From SXRF01 sp038043465 (GTDB lineage Bacteria > Pseudomonadota > Alphaproteobacteria > Rickettsiales > SXRF01), in the NCBI GenBank assembly GCA_038043465.1, contig JBBTBX010000021.1:12301-76300 (forward strand): a stretch of DNA of 64,000 nucleotides, in the 5' to 3' direction. Within the stretch, counting starts at the first letter, position 1. The number at the start of each line of letters is the position of its first letter. This document shows positions 35,080-43,964 of this stretch, one piece after another. The position numbers were made by a program, and so were the translations under genes. The notes under the pieces are model-generated. The model ran no database searches. It was given only the letters and a program-made list of their open reading frames with translations, and was not told where the DNA came from.

Positions 35080-35391
35080 ATGACCGCTTTTGAAACAGCA
35101 ATGCAGGTGCTTTTTAACGATGGCAATCTCTCCAAGCCCGCCTTTTTTCTGCCTATGCTCGGTGTAAATCGCTCGCTGCGCGTGATTACTCGTGCGCCTG
35201 ATTTGTTTCAGCATGTGGGACAGTCGCTGATTGAAACTCCCTCTATGATAGTGGAAGCGCAAATTGCTGACTGCCCGAGCATCACATCGGGTGACCAGTT
35301 CATGATTGATGGCGTTACCTACAGCGTACAAGGAACACCAAGGCGAGATAGTGAACGCTTGGTGTGGCTGGTGGATTGTTATGCAGCTTGA
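35080..35391 (+). CDS. head-tail joining protein (gpFII-like)
   Basis: A 103-residue protein located at the head-tail junction position. SKPAFFLPMLGVNRSLRVIT and MIDGVTYSVQGTPRRDSERLVWLVD match short head-tail attachment proteins related to lambda FII. It begins 2 bases after the DUF2190 stop and overlaps the next gene by 11 bases, so translation is coupled through this stretch. Confidence 0.72.
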   Translation: MTAFETAMQVLFNDGNLSKPAFFLPMLGVNRSLRVITRAPDLFQHVGQSLIETPSMIVEAQIADCPSITSGDQFMIDGVTYSVQGTPRRDSERLVWLVDCYAA

Positions 35392-36046
35392 GGCAGCAAT
35401 CACGGGCAATCTTCATAAGTTCATGGAGCAGCAAAAGGCGGCGGTGGAAGCCGCCGTCACTGCAGGCATTGCCAAAATCACCACGAGCATAAAAGATGAT
35501 TTGCGGGTGCAGGTGGTAAATGCAGGATTGGGACAAAAACTTGCCAAAAGCTGGCAAGCCAAGTTCTATCCCAAAGGGCAAAAATCTATTTCAGCGGCGG
35601 GCTGGGTATTTTCCAAAGCCCCGAAGCTGATCCGCGCTTTCAATGAAGGTGCGCTCATCAAAAGCAAAGATGGGTTCTTTCTGGCAATCCCCACCGAAGC
35701 CGCTCCGAAGCGCGGTGTGGGTGGGAAGCGGATTAACCCGTCAAACTTCCCCGAGCATTCGCTGGGGCGGCTGCGCTTTGTCTATCGCCCAGGGAAAATC
35801 TCCCTGCTGGTGGTGGATTCCCTGCGTGCCAGCACGGGCAAGCGCGGTGGTTTCCGCAAAGCCAGTGAATCCGCACTCAAATCAGGGCGCGGCCTCACCA
35901 CGGTGGTGATGTTTCTGCTGGTGCCGCAAGTGAAGCTCAAAAAGCGTCTGGATTATCAATCCGTGGTGAATCTCTGGGGAGGCCAGCTGCCACAAACCAT
36001 TTTGAAGAATTGGAAAGAGGTATCCCCCAATGCCGAGCAAACGTGA
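35381..36046 (+). CDS. DUF6441-type phage minor tail/neck protein
   Basis: A 221-residue basic protein. Start 35381 (MQLEAAITGNLHKFME) is chosen; a frame extension to 35306 would overlap most of the previous gene. LAKSWQAKFYPKGQKSISAAG near residue 50, FFLAIPTEAAPKRGVGGKRI near 98 and FLLVPQVKLKKRLDYQS near 180 are the family's conserved blocks. The family occurs between head-tail joining and tail-terminator genes in alphaproteobacterial phages, suggesting a neck or tail-completion role. From about here the DNA is visibly richer in GC. Confidence 0.75.
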   Translation: MQLEAAITGNLHKFMEQQKAAVEAAVTAGIAKITTSIKDDLRVQVVNAGLGQKLAKSWQAKFYPKGQKSISAAGWVFSKAPKLIRAFNEGALIKSKDGFFLAIPTEAAPKRGVGGKRINPSNFPEHSLGRLRFVYRPGKISLLVVDSLRASTGKRGGFRKASESALKSGRGLTTVVMFLLVPQVKLKKRLDYQSVVNLWGGQLPQTILKNWKEVSPNAEQT

Positions 36047-36467
36047 ACAGGTGCTGGATCGGCTTTTCACCAAACTGAAAACGCTCGAAACAACCACACT
36101 CAAGGTTTATCGCAACCTCGATAAGCCCGAGCAAGTGCCGACAAACGGCATGATGGTGATGCGCGATGGTATCGCCCAAGACCCCGAAGTGCTGCTTTCG
36201 CCACTCACCTACATTTACGAACATTTGGTGACGGTGGAAGTGCTGGTGCAAAACCCAGATGCAGCCACCCGCGACGCGCTGCTGGACGTGTTGCTGGTGG
36301 CATTAAGCGGAGTCATCACAAGCAACCGCACACTGGATGGGCTTGCCGAATGGGTCGAGGCCAGATCACCAGAGTTTCAAGACGAACCGATTGAAGGAGC
36401 TGCCAGCGTCCGCGCCGCCACGGTGCAGGTGATGGTGCGCTACTTCACATCCGACTCGCTTAATTAA
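36030..36467 (+). CDS. tail terminator-like protein (often misnamed acyl-CoA transferase)
   Basis: A 145-residue protein in the position of the tail terminator (gpU-like) that caps the tail tube. REQVLDRLFTKLKTLETTTLKV near the start and RAATVQVMVRYFTSDSLN at the end match this phage family, which some databases label acyl-CoA transferase without basis. It overlaps the preceding gene by 17 bases and is followed by the tail tube gene. Confidence 0.72.
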   Translation: MPSKREQVLDRLFTKLKTLETTTLKVYRNLDKPEQVPTNGMMVMRDGIAQDPEVLLSPLTYIYEHLVTVEVLVQNPDAATRDALLDVLLVALSGVITSNRTLDGLAEWVEARSPEFQDEPIEGAASVRAATVQVMVRYFTSDSLN

Positions 36468-36492
36468 CCAACCCTAATCAGGAGTAAATCTT

Positions 36493-37767
36493 ATGGCTCG
36501 ATCCTATGGCTCGGCAGCGACGTTGCTTGCCTTGAAAGAATCCACTTACGGTGTGAAACCCACTGGTAACTGGGAAAAGTTCGCGTTTGTATCCTCGGAT
36601 TTAAGCGCAGAGCAAAACCTGATCTCGTCTGATCTTCTTGGGCAAGGACGCGAACCCCGCGCACCTTTCCGCGATGTCATCAACGATGAAGGCAATCTGG
36701 TGGTGCCAGTGGAAGGCCGCGACTTTGGCCGCTGGCTGCAACTGTTACTCGGCAACCCTGTATCGGCTGGCGTGGCGGCAACGGGTGACATCACCTTCAC
36801 CGCAAACCCAAGCGCAACCCATACCATCACCATTAACGGGGTGACGTGGACATTCGTTGCTTCGGGTGCGACGGGTACGCAAACCAATATCGGCGCGAAC
36901 CTGAACGCTACGCTCACCCAGCTGGCAACTGACCTTAACGCTTCGGTCAATGCCAGCATCACGCCTGCCACTTATTCCAACGGCGGCGGCACCAAGCTCA
37001 ATATCGTGCATGATACGCTGGGGGCGACGGGCAACAACTTCACTCTGGCTTCTGGCAATGCCAACGGTGTGGCAAGCGGTGCAACGCTCTCAGGCGGCGG
37101 CTTCACGCACACTTTTGTCAGCGGCGCGGCAAGCCTTCCATCCTTCGCGGCGGAAATCGGTCATGCCAACGTGCCAGCTTATTTCGTGCATACAGGCTGC
37201 ATGTTGGGAAGTATGGCATTGAATTTCCAGCGTTCGGGTGCAGCGAACGCTACCCTTAACATCATCGCTCAAGGGGAAACGCGCTTTGCATCCACGCAAG
37301 GCGGCACGCCCACCAGCCGTATCTATAAGCCATTCAGCCAGTTCAACGGCTCGATCAAGCGCAATGGCACATCTTTGGCCAATATCACAGGCGCACAGTT
37401 TACCTATTCGAACGGATTGCAGGCAGTGCCGACCATTCGTAATGACGCGCTAATCGAAGGTGTTGATCCAACTACAATTTCCGTCAACGGCAGCATTGAC
37501 GTACGCTTTGCCGACACCACGCTGGTGGATGATGCGATCAATAACAACGCCATTGAGTTGGAGCTTGCCTACAAGCTGGCGGGGTTGGACGGGAATAATT
37601 TCTCGCTCACATGGACATTCCACGAAGTCTATCTGCCACGACCGCGCATTCCCGTGTCGGGACCAGGCGGTGTGCAGGCCAGCTTCAACTGGCAGGCCGT
37701 CTATGATGACGCACTCAGTAAATCCGTCACCGTCGTTCTGAAGAACGATGTCACCAGCTACCCATAA
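36493..37767 (+). CDS. phage tail tube protein
   Basis: The 424-residue major tail tube subunit. Residues 1-95 (MARSYGSAATLLALKEST, YGVKPTGNWEKFAF and GNLVVPVEGRDFGRWLQLLLG) and about 220-424 form the tube fold, including TLNIIAQGETRFAS and GVDPTTISVNGSIDVRFAD. Residues about 100-215 are a Gly/Ala/Thr-rich inserted domain (ITINGVTWTFVASGATG, LNIVHDTLGATGNNFTLASG), probably displayed on the tail surface. AGGAG precedes the ATG. It makes this phage a long-tailed siphovirus type. Confidence 0.87.
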   Translation: MARSYGSAATLLALKESTYGVKPTGNWEKFAFVSSDLSAEQNLISSDLLGQGREPRAPFRDVINDEGNLVVPVEGRDFGRWLQLLLGNPVSAGVAATGDITFTANPSATHTITINGVTWTFVASGATGTQTNIGANLNATLTQLATDLNASVNASITPATYSNGGGTKLNIVHDTLGATGNNFTLASGNANGVASGATLSGGGFTHTFVSGAASLPSFAAEIGHANVPAYFVHTGCMLGSMALNFQRSGAANATLNIIAQGETRFASTQGGTPTSRIYKPFSQFNGSIKRNGTSLANITGAQFTYSNGLQAVPTIRNDALIEGVDPTTISVNGSIDVRFADTTLVDDAINNNAIELELAYKLAGLDGNNFSLTWTFHEVYLPRPRIPVSGPGGVQASFNWQAVYDDALSKSVTVVLKNDVTSYP

Positions 37768-37776
37768 GGAGGCGTT

Positions 37777-38289
37777 ATGTTACGATTAAATCTTCAAAAA
37801 AAACCGTATTGGCTCGATTTGCCTGCCGATGTGAAGCTCAAGGTGCGGCCACTTTCCACCGCTATCATGAGTGCGGCGCAATCTTCCGTAATCAAGCAGA
37901 TCACCGACTGGCGGCAAGAACGTAAATCCCGCCTTGAAGTGGGCGCAGATGTCTCCGATTTGCCTAATGTGGATGACGAAGAAACCCGCCACGGGCTTTC
38001 GGAAGCGTTGCTTATCAAGGCAATGGCACGCGGCGCGGTGATCGAGTGGCAAGGCGTATTGAACAGCGTTGGCGATGCGCCTGCGGTGGTGAATGACCAG
38101 GCCGTGAACGATCTCATGGATATTTGGTTCATCGCGCAGGATTTCTGGAAGAAATACACCGCTTCACTTTCCCTGCTGGACGCGGAGGGAAACGTCTCTG
38201 GGCTCGTTGTAAATGGCACTTCGGCGGCGGGTCAGGATATTGCAGAACATGCCACGACGAAGCCCTCCCGTGCAGCAAAGGCGAGCTAA
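37777..38289 (+). CDS. tail assembly chaperone (G-like)
   Basis: A 170-residue protein between the tail tube and tape measure genes, the position of lambda gpG. It has a basic N-terminus (LRLNLQKKPYWLDLPADVKLKV) and a helical body (QAVNDLMDIWFIAQDFWKKYTASLSLLD). AAGGAGG precedes the ATG. The -1 frame stays open beyond its stop and carries a conserved-looking protein segment (next entry), so this is probably the short product of a G/GT frameshift pair. Confidence 0.75.
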   Translation: MLRLNLQKKPYWLDLPADVKLKVRPLSTAIMSAAQSSVIKQITDWRQERKSRLEVGADVSDLPNVDDEETRHGLSEALLIKAMARGAVIEWQGVLNSVGDAPAVVNDQAVNDLMDIWFIAQDFWKKYTASLSLLDAEGNVSGLVVNGTSAAGQDIAEHATTKPSRAAKAS

Positions 38290-38579
38290 ACGAAACGGGC
38301 GAGCCGTTATGCCCCTACATCAAAAGCGAACCGCATTCGATGGAAGGGTTCGAGGCATGGGAAGTGCTGCTTCGGTGTAGCGGTCAGTTCAAACTTTATC
38401 CCAGCGGCAAGATCGCAGGGTTCGACATTCCAACCATTTTAAGCGTGACCCATGTGCTTGGCTACGAGCCGCGAGCACTCTTGCTTCTGCTCGACTATGC
38501 CGAGGCTGGGTTGCACGAGGCAATTCGCGATCATGGCAACAGCAACGCAGAACATTTCAATCAGGATAGCGGTTCTTGA
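38241..38579 (+). CDS. tail assembly chaperone extension (T-like), probably reached by -1 frameshift
   Basis: This segment is in the -1 frame relative to the upstream chaperone gene and overlaps its last 16 codons. It reads CRTCHDEALPC, then LCPYIKSEPHSMEGFEAWEV and AEAGLHEAIRDHG. The clustered Cys followed by a Trp-containing helix is familiar from alphaproteobacterial phage tail chaperone extensions. No start codon precedes the Cys cluster; the only ATG (38340) would remove it. A -1 ribosomal frameshift joining it to the upstream frame is therefore likely, though no perfect heptameric slippery site is visible (GCAGCAAAG at 38272-38280 is the best candidate). Confidence 0.55.
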   Translation, partial: CRTCHDEALPCSKGELNETGEPLCPYIKSEPHSMEGFEAWEVLLRCSGQFKLYPSGKIAGFDIPTILSVTHVLGYEPRALLLLLDYAEAGLHEAIRDHGNSNAEHFNQDSGS

Positions 38580-40731
38580 CGGCGATAAAACGCGCCGTGA
38601 ATTAACCCTCACTGGTGAAGCGGGACAACGTGCGCTCGCCAAAATCAAAGAAGCCACAGCTCCCGCCAGCAAGTCGCTGGTGGCGGTGAATGTGGTGAGC
38701 GAGCAAGTTCGCTATGGTATGGAAAACCTTGCAGGCGGCACGGGTTCGCTCGGGGCAAGCCTCACGCGGCTTGGTCCCGTTGGGCTGGCCGCCGCCGCTG
38801 TCATTGGCACGCTCGGCCTTGCAGTTGCTGGTGGGATCAAAGAGTTTAAGGAAGCCGAGCAAGCCCTTAACCAACTAAACGCTGCCCTTAAAGCGACCGA
38901 TTTCACCGCCGGTGTGACCGCACAGGAAATCACCGCGCTTGGTGAGGCGGTGGAAGGCAACACGCTCTTTAAGAAAGAGGATATTCAGCAAGCTGCTGCC
39001 TCGCTGGTATCTTTCCAAAACGTCGCAGGTGAGACTTTCACCCGTGCGCTGAAGCTATCTGCTGACTTAGCAGTGCGTCTTGGAACGGATGTGCCTTCCG
39101 CCGCCGATATGTTGGGCAAAGCGTTGGAGTCACCCGAAGAAGGGCTTGGCAGGCTGGCGCGGAAGTTTTCTGACCTGTCACCCACCCAGAAAGAGGTGAT
39201 CGAGAACTTCGTTAAACAGGGTGATATTGCTTCGGCGCAGGCTGTCATCCTTGAGCATTTGGAAGAAAAAACTAGAGGGCTGGCGGACGCGCAGGCGCAA
39301 GGCTTAACGGGTGCAGCTAACCAGCTGGGGGATGCGTGGGATGATTTGCTGGAATCCTTCGGGCGCACCATCAGTGAATCGGGTGCGGCGCAAGTCAGCC
39401 TGAATCTGCTCACCAAAGCGGTGCGCGGTTTACAAGAAGCGTTAAACCCCACCCGCGATCAGCAAAAAAGCCAACTTGAAGAAGAAATTGCCGATTTGCA
39501 AAATAGCTTCGGCACCAAGCTCGACATTGCCGTGCTGGGCAGTGCGCCTGGTCTTGAGGCTAAAAAACGCGAACTGCAAAAGATTAACGATGAGATTGCC
39601 GCCGAGCAAAAGAAAGCTGATGAAGATATACAAAACGCACGCACGGCCGCTGAGAAAGCAGCTGCAGAACGGCGCAATAACCAGCTGCTTGAACTTCAGA
39701 AGAAATATTTGAAGGAATATGAGGATGTAACGCTCACCGCGAGCCAAAAAATCCTGCGGGATGCGGAAGAACGCCGCAAGCAGATCCTCGCGCTCAATAA
39801 AGGGGATGCAAATAGCGAATCCGCACGGGAGGCATTGGCCGCGCTGAATGCTTCCACCAAGGCAAAGCTGGCCGATGCTAACAAAACGACGGCAAAATCT
39901 TCAGGCAGCACAAAGGATGATAGCGAGGAAAACCGTAAACGCGCCATTCAGGAAGTGAACCGTGCGCTATTGCAGACCAAGCCTTCCTACGATTTGGCGA
40001 AACAGGCACTGGATGAGTGGAAAGAAAAGCTGATCGAAAATCTCGGCGGCGCGACCGAAGCAAACCAGGAATATATCGACAAAATCGAACAGATTTACTC
40101 GGTAAAGCTCAAAGAGATTTACAACAAGTCCTTGCTCGATAGCGATAAATGGGAGGATGGCGCAAGCCGTGCGCTCAAACGCTATGCCGATGAAGCCACC
40201 AACGCAGCCAAAAATGCGGAGGATTTATTCGGCAGCGCGGCCACCAAGGTGGAGGACACGCTGGTGGATATGGTCACCAGTGGCGAGTTTTCCTTCAAGA
40301 AGCTGGGTGATCTGGTGCAGTCCATCGAGCAGGACATTTTGCGGATGTTCATTCGTCAGCAAATCACGGGACCGATTGCGGGTGCGCTGGGTGATTTTGC
40401 CAAGGGCAGCGGTGGTGACATTTTCGGCAGTATCTTCGGCAGCCTGTTCCATGATGGAGGTGTGGTCGGTGTTTCGGGTGTTTCCCGCCGCGCTGTGCCT
40501 GCCTATGCGTTCGCGGGTGCGCCGCGCTTCCATAATGGCCTGATGCCCGACGAGTTCCCTGCCATTTTGCAAAAGGGTGAAACCGTACTGCCCAAAAACA
40601 CCAAAATGGGCGGCAACAACATCACCTTCAACATCACCACCCCGAACGCGCAGAGCTTCATGGAAAGCCAAGGGCAAATCATGAGTAAGCTCGCCGCGCA
40701 GATGGGGCGGCATAAAGCGAGGAACGGATAA
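38533..40731 (+). CDS. tail tape measure protein
   Basis: A 732-residue protein that sets tail length and is threaded in the tail tube. The start MATATQNISIRIAVLDGDKT at 38533 overlaps the chaperone extension; an earlier Met would be in-frame but inside it. An early hydrophobic stretch (GLAAAAVIGTLGLAVAGG near residue 78) and a long Ala/Glu/Lys/Gln-rich helical region (about residues 300-480) are typical. The C-terminus has FLFHDGG-like GSLFHDGGVVGVSGVSR and NNITFNITTPNAQSFMESQ, shared with GTA-type tape measures. Confidence 0.85.
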   Translation: MATATQNISIRIAVLDGDKTRRELTLTGEAGQRALAKIKEATAPASKSLVAVNVVSEQVRYGMENLAGGTGSLGASLTRLGPVGLAAAAVIGTLGLAVAGGIKEFKEAEQALNQLNAALKATDFTAGVTAQEITALGEAVEGNTLFKKEDIQQAAASLVSFQNVAGETFTRALKLSADLAVRLGTDVPSAADMLGKALESPEEGLGRLARKFSDLSPTQKEVIENFVKQGDIASAQAVILEHLEEKTRGLADAQAQGLTGAANQLGDAWDDLLESFGRTISESGAAQVSLNLLTKAVRGLQEALNPTRDQQKSQLEEEIADLQNSFGTKLDIAVLGSAPGLEAKKRELQKINDEIAAEQKKADEDIQNARTAAEKAAAERRNNQLLELQKKYLKEYEDVTLTASQKILRDAEERRKQILALNKGDANSESAREALAALNASTKAKLADANKTTAKSSGSTKDDSEENRKRAIQEVNRALLQTKPSYDLAKQALDEWKEKLIENLGGATEANQEYIDKIEQIYSVKLKEIYNKSLLDSDKWEDGASRALKRYADEATNAAKNAEDLFGSAATKVEDTLVDMVTSGEFSFKKLGDLVQSIEQDILRMFIRQQITGPIAGALGDFAKGSGGDIFGSIFGSLFHDGGVVGVSGVSRRAVPAYAFAGAPRFHNGLMPDEFPAILQKGETVLPKNTKMGGNNITFNITTPNAQSFMESQGQIMSKLAAQMGRHKARNG

Positions 40732-41333
40732 TGCCAACATTTCATGAAGTGCAGTTCCCGCCGAAAATCGCTTATGGCGCAAGCGGCGGGGCGGAGTTCA
40801 ACACCAGTATCACCACCACCTTTTCAGGATTCGAGCAGCGCAATGTGAATTGGCAAAAAGCGCGTGGCCGCTGGGATGTCTCGACGGGGCTTAAAAGCAA
40901 AGCCGACATGGATGCGCTGCAAGCCTTCTTCCGCGCACGTTTCGGCAAAGCCTATGGTTTTCGCTTCAAGGATTGGAGCGATTACCAGGCGGTGGGGCAA
41001 ACGCTCGGCACGGGCAACGGTTCGCTGACTACCTTTCAGCTGAACAAAACCTATACCAGCGGCAGCAACAGCTATGTGCGGGAAATTAAGAAGCCCGTGT
41101 CAGGCACGGTGAAAATCTACCTGGGCGGCGTGCTGCAAGGCTCGGGCTACTCGGTGGATCACACCACGGGCGTGGTGACGTTTTCTTCCGCTCCTGGTGC
41201 GGGTGTGATTGTGAGCAGCGATTTTGATTTCGATGTGCCTGTGCGCTTCGACACCGACACGCTTGCCGTGCGTGCCGACGGACCAGGCTTTTTTGTGTGG
41301 GATTCCATCCCGATTGTGGAGATACGCTTATGA
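40731..41333 (+). CDS. DUF2460 tail protein (GTA gp12-like)
   Basis: A 200-residue distal tail protein of the DUF2460/TIGR02217 family, the counterpart of gp12 in the Rhodobacter capsulatus gene transfer agent. FHEVQFPPKIAYGASGGAEF near the start and GKAYGFRFKDWSDYQAVGQ near 80 are diagnostic, as is the C-terminal DFDFDVPVRFDTD. It overlaps the tape measure stop by one base and the next gene by four, so the tail-tip genes form a tight operon. Confidence 0.92.
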   Translation: MPTFHEVQFPPKIAYGASGGAEFNTSITTTFSGFEQRNVNWQKARGRWDVSTGLKSKADMDALQAFFRARFGKAYGFRFKDWSDYQAVGQTLGTGNGSLTTFQLNKTYTSGSNSYVREIKKPVSGTVKIYLGGVLQGSGYSVDHTTGVVTFSSAPGAGVIVSSDFDFDVPVRFDTDTLAVRADGPGFFVWDSIPIVEIRL

Positions 41334-42190
41334 GAACCGCTTCAAGCAATATGGCCGCGCATCTGGCGGGTGAAGTCACCAGCCTTGCCGTGTGCTGGAA
41401 ACTCACGCTGGTGGGTGGCACGGTGATGGGCTTCACGGATCACACCTCCGACCTGACCGTGAGCAGCCAGCTTTACAAAGCCGCGACGGGCTTTTCCCCC
41501 ACGAGCGTGGAAACCAAAGACAAGTTCAGCGTCGATAACCTCGATGTGGCAGGAATCCTTGACGCGGCGGCAATCACCGAAGCCGACATCATGGCGGGGA
41601 AATATGATTTCGCCGAAATTGAAATCTTCATGGTGAACGTCACCGACCTTTCGCAAGGCATCATCACGCATCGGCGCGGCTGGCTTGGGGAAGTGACACT
41701 CAAGAACGGGCAATTTGTCGCCGAGGTGCGCGGGCTGGCGCAGAAACTGAGCCAGAACATCGTGGAACTCTATAGCCCCACATGCCGCGCCATCTTTGGT
41801 GATGGACGCTGCAAAGCCAACCTTGCCAGCTACACGGTGGGCGGGAGTGTCAATACTGTCAGTAGCAGGCAGGTGTTTATCAGCAATTCCATGACGCAGG
41901 CGGCTGGGTATTTCTCGGGCGGCGAAGTGGTGTGGCTGACGGGTGCAAACGCTGGTCGTCGCATGGAAATCAAAGAGTTCTCGAACAAGCAATTCACCCT
42001 TGTGTTGCCCATGCCCAACAATGTGACGGTGGGCGACACCTTCAACGCGATAGCAGGCTGTGACAAAACTATCAGCACCTGCATCGCCAAGTTCAACAAT
42101 GCCGTGAACTTTCGCGGCGAGCCTTACGTCCCAGGCATGGACAAGATGCTCGCCACCGCAGCCACGGCCAATGATTTGCAGCGCGTATAA
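41330..42190 (+). CDS. DUF2163 tail protein (GTA gp13-like)
   Basis: A 286-residue protein of the DUF2163/TIGR02218 family, the GTA gp13 counterpart that sits in the baseplate hub. MAAHLAGEVTSLAVCWKLTL near the start, FAEIEIFMVNVTDLSQGII in the middle, and the Cys-bearing VELYSPTCRAIFGDGRCKAN and CDKTISTCIAKFNNAVNFRG are typical and in the GTA protein hold an iron-sulphur-like site. The start at 41330 overlaps the previous stop. In GTA clusters the NlpC/P60 gene follows at once; here a Fic gene intervenes. Confidence 0.92.
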   Translation: MRTASSNMAAHLAGEVTSLAVCWKLTLVGGTVMGFTDHTSDLTVSSQLYKAATGFSPTSVETKDKFSVDNLDVAGILDAAAITEADIMAGKYDFAEIEIFMVNVTDLSQGIITHRRGWLGEVTLKNGQFVAEVRGLAQKLSQNIVELYSPTCRAIFGDGRCKANLASYTVGGSVNTVSSRQVFISNSMTQAAGYFSGGEVVWLTGANAGRRMEIKEFSNKQFTLVLPMPNNVTVGDTFNAIAGCDKTISTCIAKFNNAVNFRGEPYVPGMDKMLATAATANDLQRV

Positions 42191-42246
42191 CGACAAAACA
42201 GTAACAAGGAATAAGATTGATTTTTATCAGATAATTAACCGCCTTC

Positions 42247-42281
42247 ATTGCAATTTCGAACTTCAAGTTGGGAATTGCAAT
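42247..42281. promoter_or_regulatory. inverted repeat operator-like site upstream of the Fic gene
   Basis: ATTGCAATT at 42247-42255 is mirrored by AATTGCAAT at 42273-42281, and the centre holds AACTT-C-AAGTT, giving a 35-base imperfect palindrome. It lies about 70 bases upstream of the -10 box of the Fic gene in an AT-rich gap between GC-rich tail genes, so it may bind a regulator, possibly the Fic protein's own N-terminal domain. Confidence 0.5.
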
Positions 42282-42353
42282 AAAGATACGATATATTTCT
42301 CTATAAACCCCATTTTATTGCATAAAGTGCTTTATTATCCCCGAATTATTGCG

Positions 42354-42359
42354 TATAAT
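42354..42359 (+). promoter_or_regulatory. -10 box of the Fic gene promoter
   Basis: A perfect TATAAT hexamer at 42354-42359 precedes the Fic ATG (42379) by 20 bases, with GGAGTGAGG as ribosome binding site between them. A -35 element is weak (TTTATT-like at 17-base spacing). It would give the Fic gene expression independent of phage tail operon transcription. Confidence 0.5.
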
Positions 42360-42378
42360 GGGGTATGGAGTGAGGTTT

Positions 42379-43881
42379 ATGCCCGATTTGTCGCCAAAGC
42401 TGCCCGAGGTGATTGTTTCCGACGCGACGACGACGGAGATGGTTTCGCGCAGTGTAAAAAGCGGAAAGCTGCGAAAGCTGGCTTCCCGTCTTTATACGAC
42501 CAATTTGACCGATGCACCAGAAGCGATTGTGAAACGCAATCTCTGGCAGATTATCGGGCAGTTTGTGCCAGAAGCCTTGATTGCGGATCGCACCGCCTTG
42601 GAATTGAAGCCCGCGCCAGACGGTTCGATATTCATTATCTCGGATCGCAAGCGGGATATTGAACTACCTGGTGTCACTATCAGGTCGCGCAAAGGCGTTG
42701 CACCATTGCCAGATGACAAGCCGTTCATGGATGGCTTGCGTCTTTGTTCGCAGGCTCGGGCGTATTTGGAAAATATGCGTATCTCACGCCCACGAGAAGG
42801 CAGCGCACCGCGCACGCTTTCGCGGCAGGAGATTGAAGAAAAACTGGATGTGATTCTTAGACGTTCTGGTGATGCGGCGGTAAAGCAGCTGCGTGATGAG
42901 GCACGCAAACTTTCGCGCACGCTGGAGTTAGAAAAAGAATTCAAGCAGCTGGATGATTTGATAGGCACATTACTCGGCACACGCGATGAACCTGTAGTGT
43001 CAAAAACAGGTATCGCACGCAAAAAGGGAGAGCCTTACGACCCTGACCGCCTGCAATTATTTGAAGTTCTGCACCGCGCCTTGCATGAAACACCGCCGAT
43101 CACGCGGCCTGCGCCCGTGGTCACGGAGACACTTGCATTTTACGAAGCCTATTTCTCAAACTTCATTGAAGGCACTGAATTTGCCGTCAGTGAAGCGGAA
43201 GAAATTGTCTTTGAGGGCAAAGTGCCAAATGACCGTCCTGCCGACGCGCATGACGTTCTGGGAACCTATCAGATTGTTGCCGATACCAAAGAGATGCAGA
43301 GAATACCGAAGCGTTTTGAGGATTTCCTGACGCTTCTGAAACAGCGTCATGCGGTTATCATGGCGAAGCGGCCTGAGAAATTGCCAGGGCGGTTCAAGGT
43401 AGAAGGCAACCGTGCAGGCAGCACATTGTTTGTTACACCTGAACTGGTGGAAGGTACGCTGAAAAAAGGATTCGAGCTTTATCAAAGCCTTGATGCGCCA
43501 TTTCATCGCGCCGTATTTATGATGTTTCTGGTGGCCGAAGTGCATCCCTTCGCGGATGGCAACGGACGTATAGCACGCATTATGATGAACGCGGAATTGG
43601 TGGCAGGAAACGAGCAGCGCATTATCGTGCCGACGGTTTATCGGAACAACTATCTGGTAGCACTCAAGGCACTGACACATAATGGGCAGCCGCAAGCCCT
43701 GGTGCGCACGCTTGATTTCGCACAGCGTTACACGGGCAAAGTGGATTGGAGCGACAAGCATATCAGCCAGCGCATTCTGGAAGCCACCCATGCGTTTGTT
43801 GATCCGACGGAAGCAGATTTACAGGGCATACGATTGACGTTGCCCGATGACACGCTGATTGCCGACATCAAGGCCAGCTAG
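42379..43881 (+). CDS. Fic family protein with AbiEi-like N-terminal region
   Basis: A 500-residue protein. The Fic motif HPFADGNGRIAR at about residue 388 carries the catalytic His and phosphate-anchoring residues for AMP transfer (or other nucleotide transfer) to protein hydroxyls. An inhibitory motif of the S/T-x-x-x-E-G type, SNFIEG, occurs at about residue 261, so this is likely a class II Fic with N-terminal self-inhibition. Residues about 15-110 (GKLRKLASRLYTTNLTDAPE and following) resemble AbiEi-type antitoxin/DNA-binding domains. It sits between tail genes with its own promoter-like box and terminator, so it looks like a moron. The target is unknown. Confidence 0.85.
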   Translation: MPDLSPKLPEVIVSDATTTEMVSRSVKSGKLRKLASRLYTTNLTDAPEAIVKRNLWQIIGQFVPEALIADRTALELKPAPDGSIFIISDRKRDIELPGVTIRSRKGVAPLPDDKPFMDGLRLCSQARAYLENMRISRPREGSAPRTLSRQEIEEKLDVILRRSGDAAVKQLRDEARKLSRTLELEKEFKQLDDLIGTLLGTRDEPVVSKTGIARKKGEPYDPDRLQLFEVLHRALHETPPITRPAPVVTETLAFYEAYFSNFIEGTEFAVSEAEEIVFEGKVPNDRPADAHDVLGTYQIVADTKEMQRIPKRFEDFLTLLKQRHAVIMAKRPEKLPGRFKVEGNRAGSTLFVTPELVEGTLKKGFELYQSLDAPFHRAVFMMFLVAEVHPFADGNGRIARIMMNAELVAGNEQRIIVPTVYRNNYLVALKALTHNGQPQALVRTLDFAQRYTGKVDWSDKHISQRILEATHAFVDPTEADLQGIRLTLPDDTLIADIKAS

Positions 43882-43911
43882 TCATTTAGCTGCTTATTAT
43901 TAACATTTCAA

Positions 43912-43946
43912 AGCCGCAGAAGCACATGCTTCTCGCGGCTTTTTTA
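43912..43946 (+). terminator. terminator after the Fic gene
   Basis: AGCCGCAGAAGC (43912-43923) pairs with GCTTCT and GCGGCT (43928-43933, 43935-43940) with a single bulged C and a four-base loop, followed by a run of T. It is a strong rho-independent terminator closing the Fic cassette just before the NlpC/P60 gene. Confidence 0.8.
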
Positions 43947-43964
43947 TTGTTCAAGGATTACGAC

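Noticed and set aside
41342..42196. A 284-codon open frame on the minus strand
   Set aside because: It is antisense to the DUF2163 gene, which has clear family motifs and fits the tail operon; the minus frame shows no recognisable pattern.
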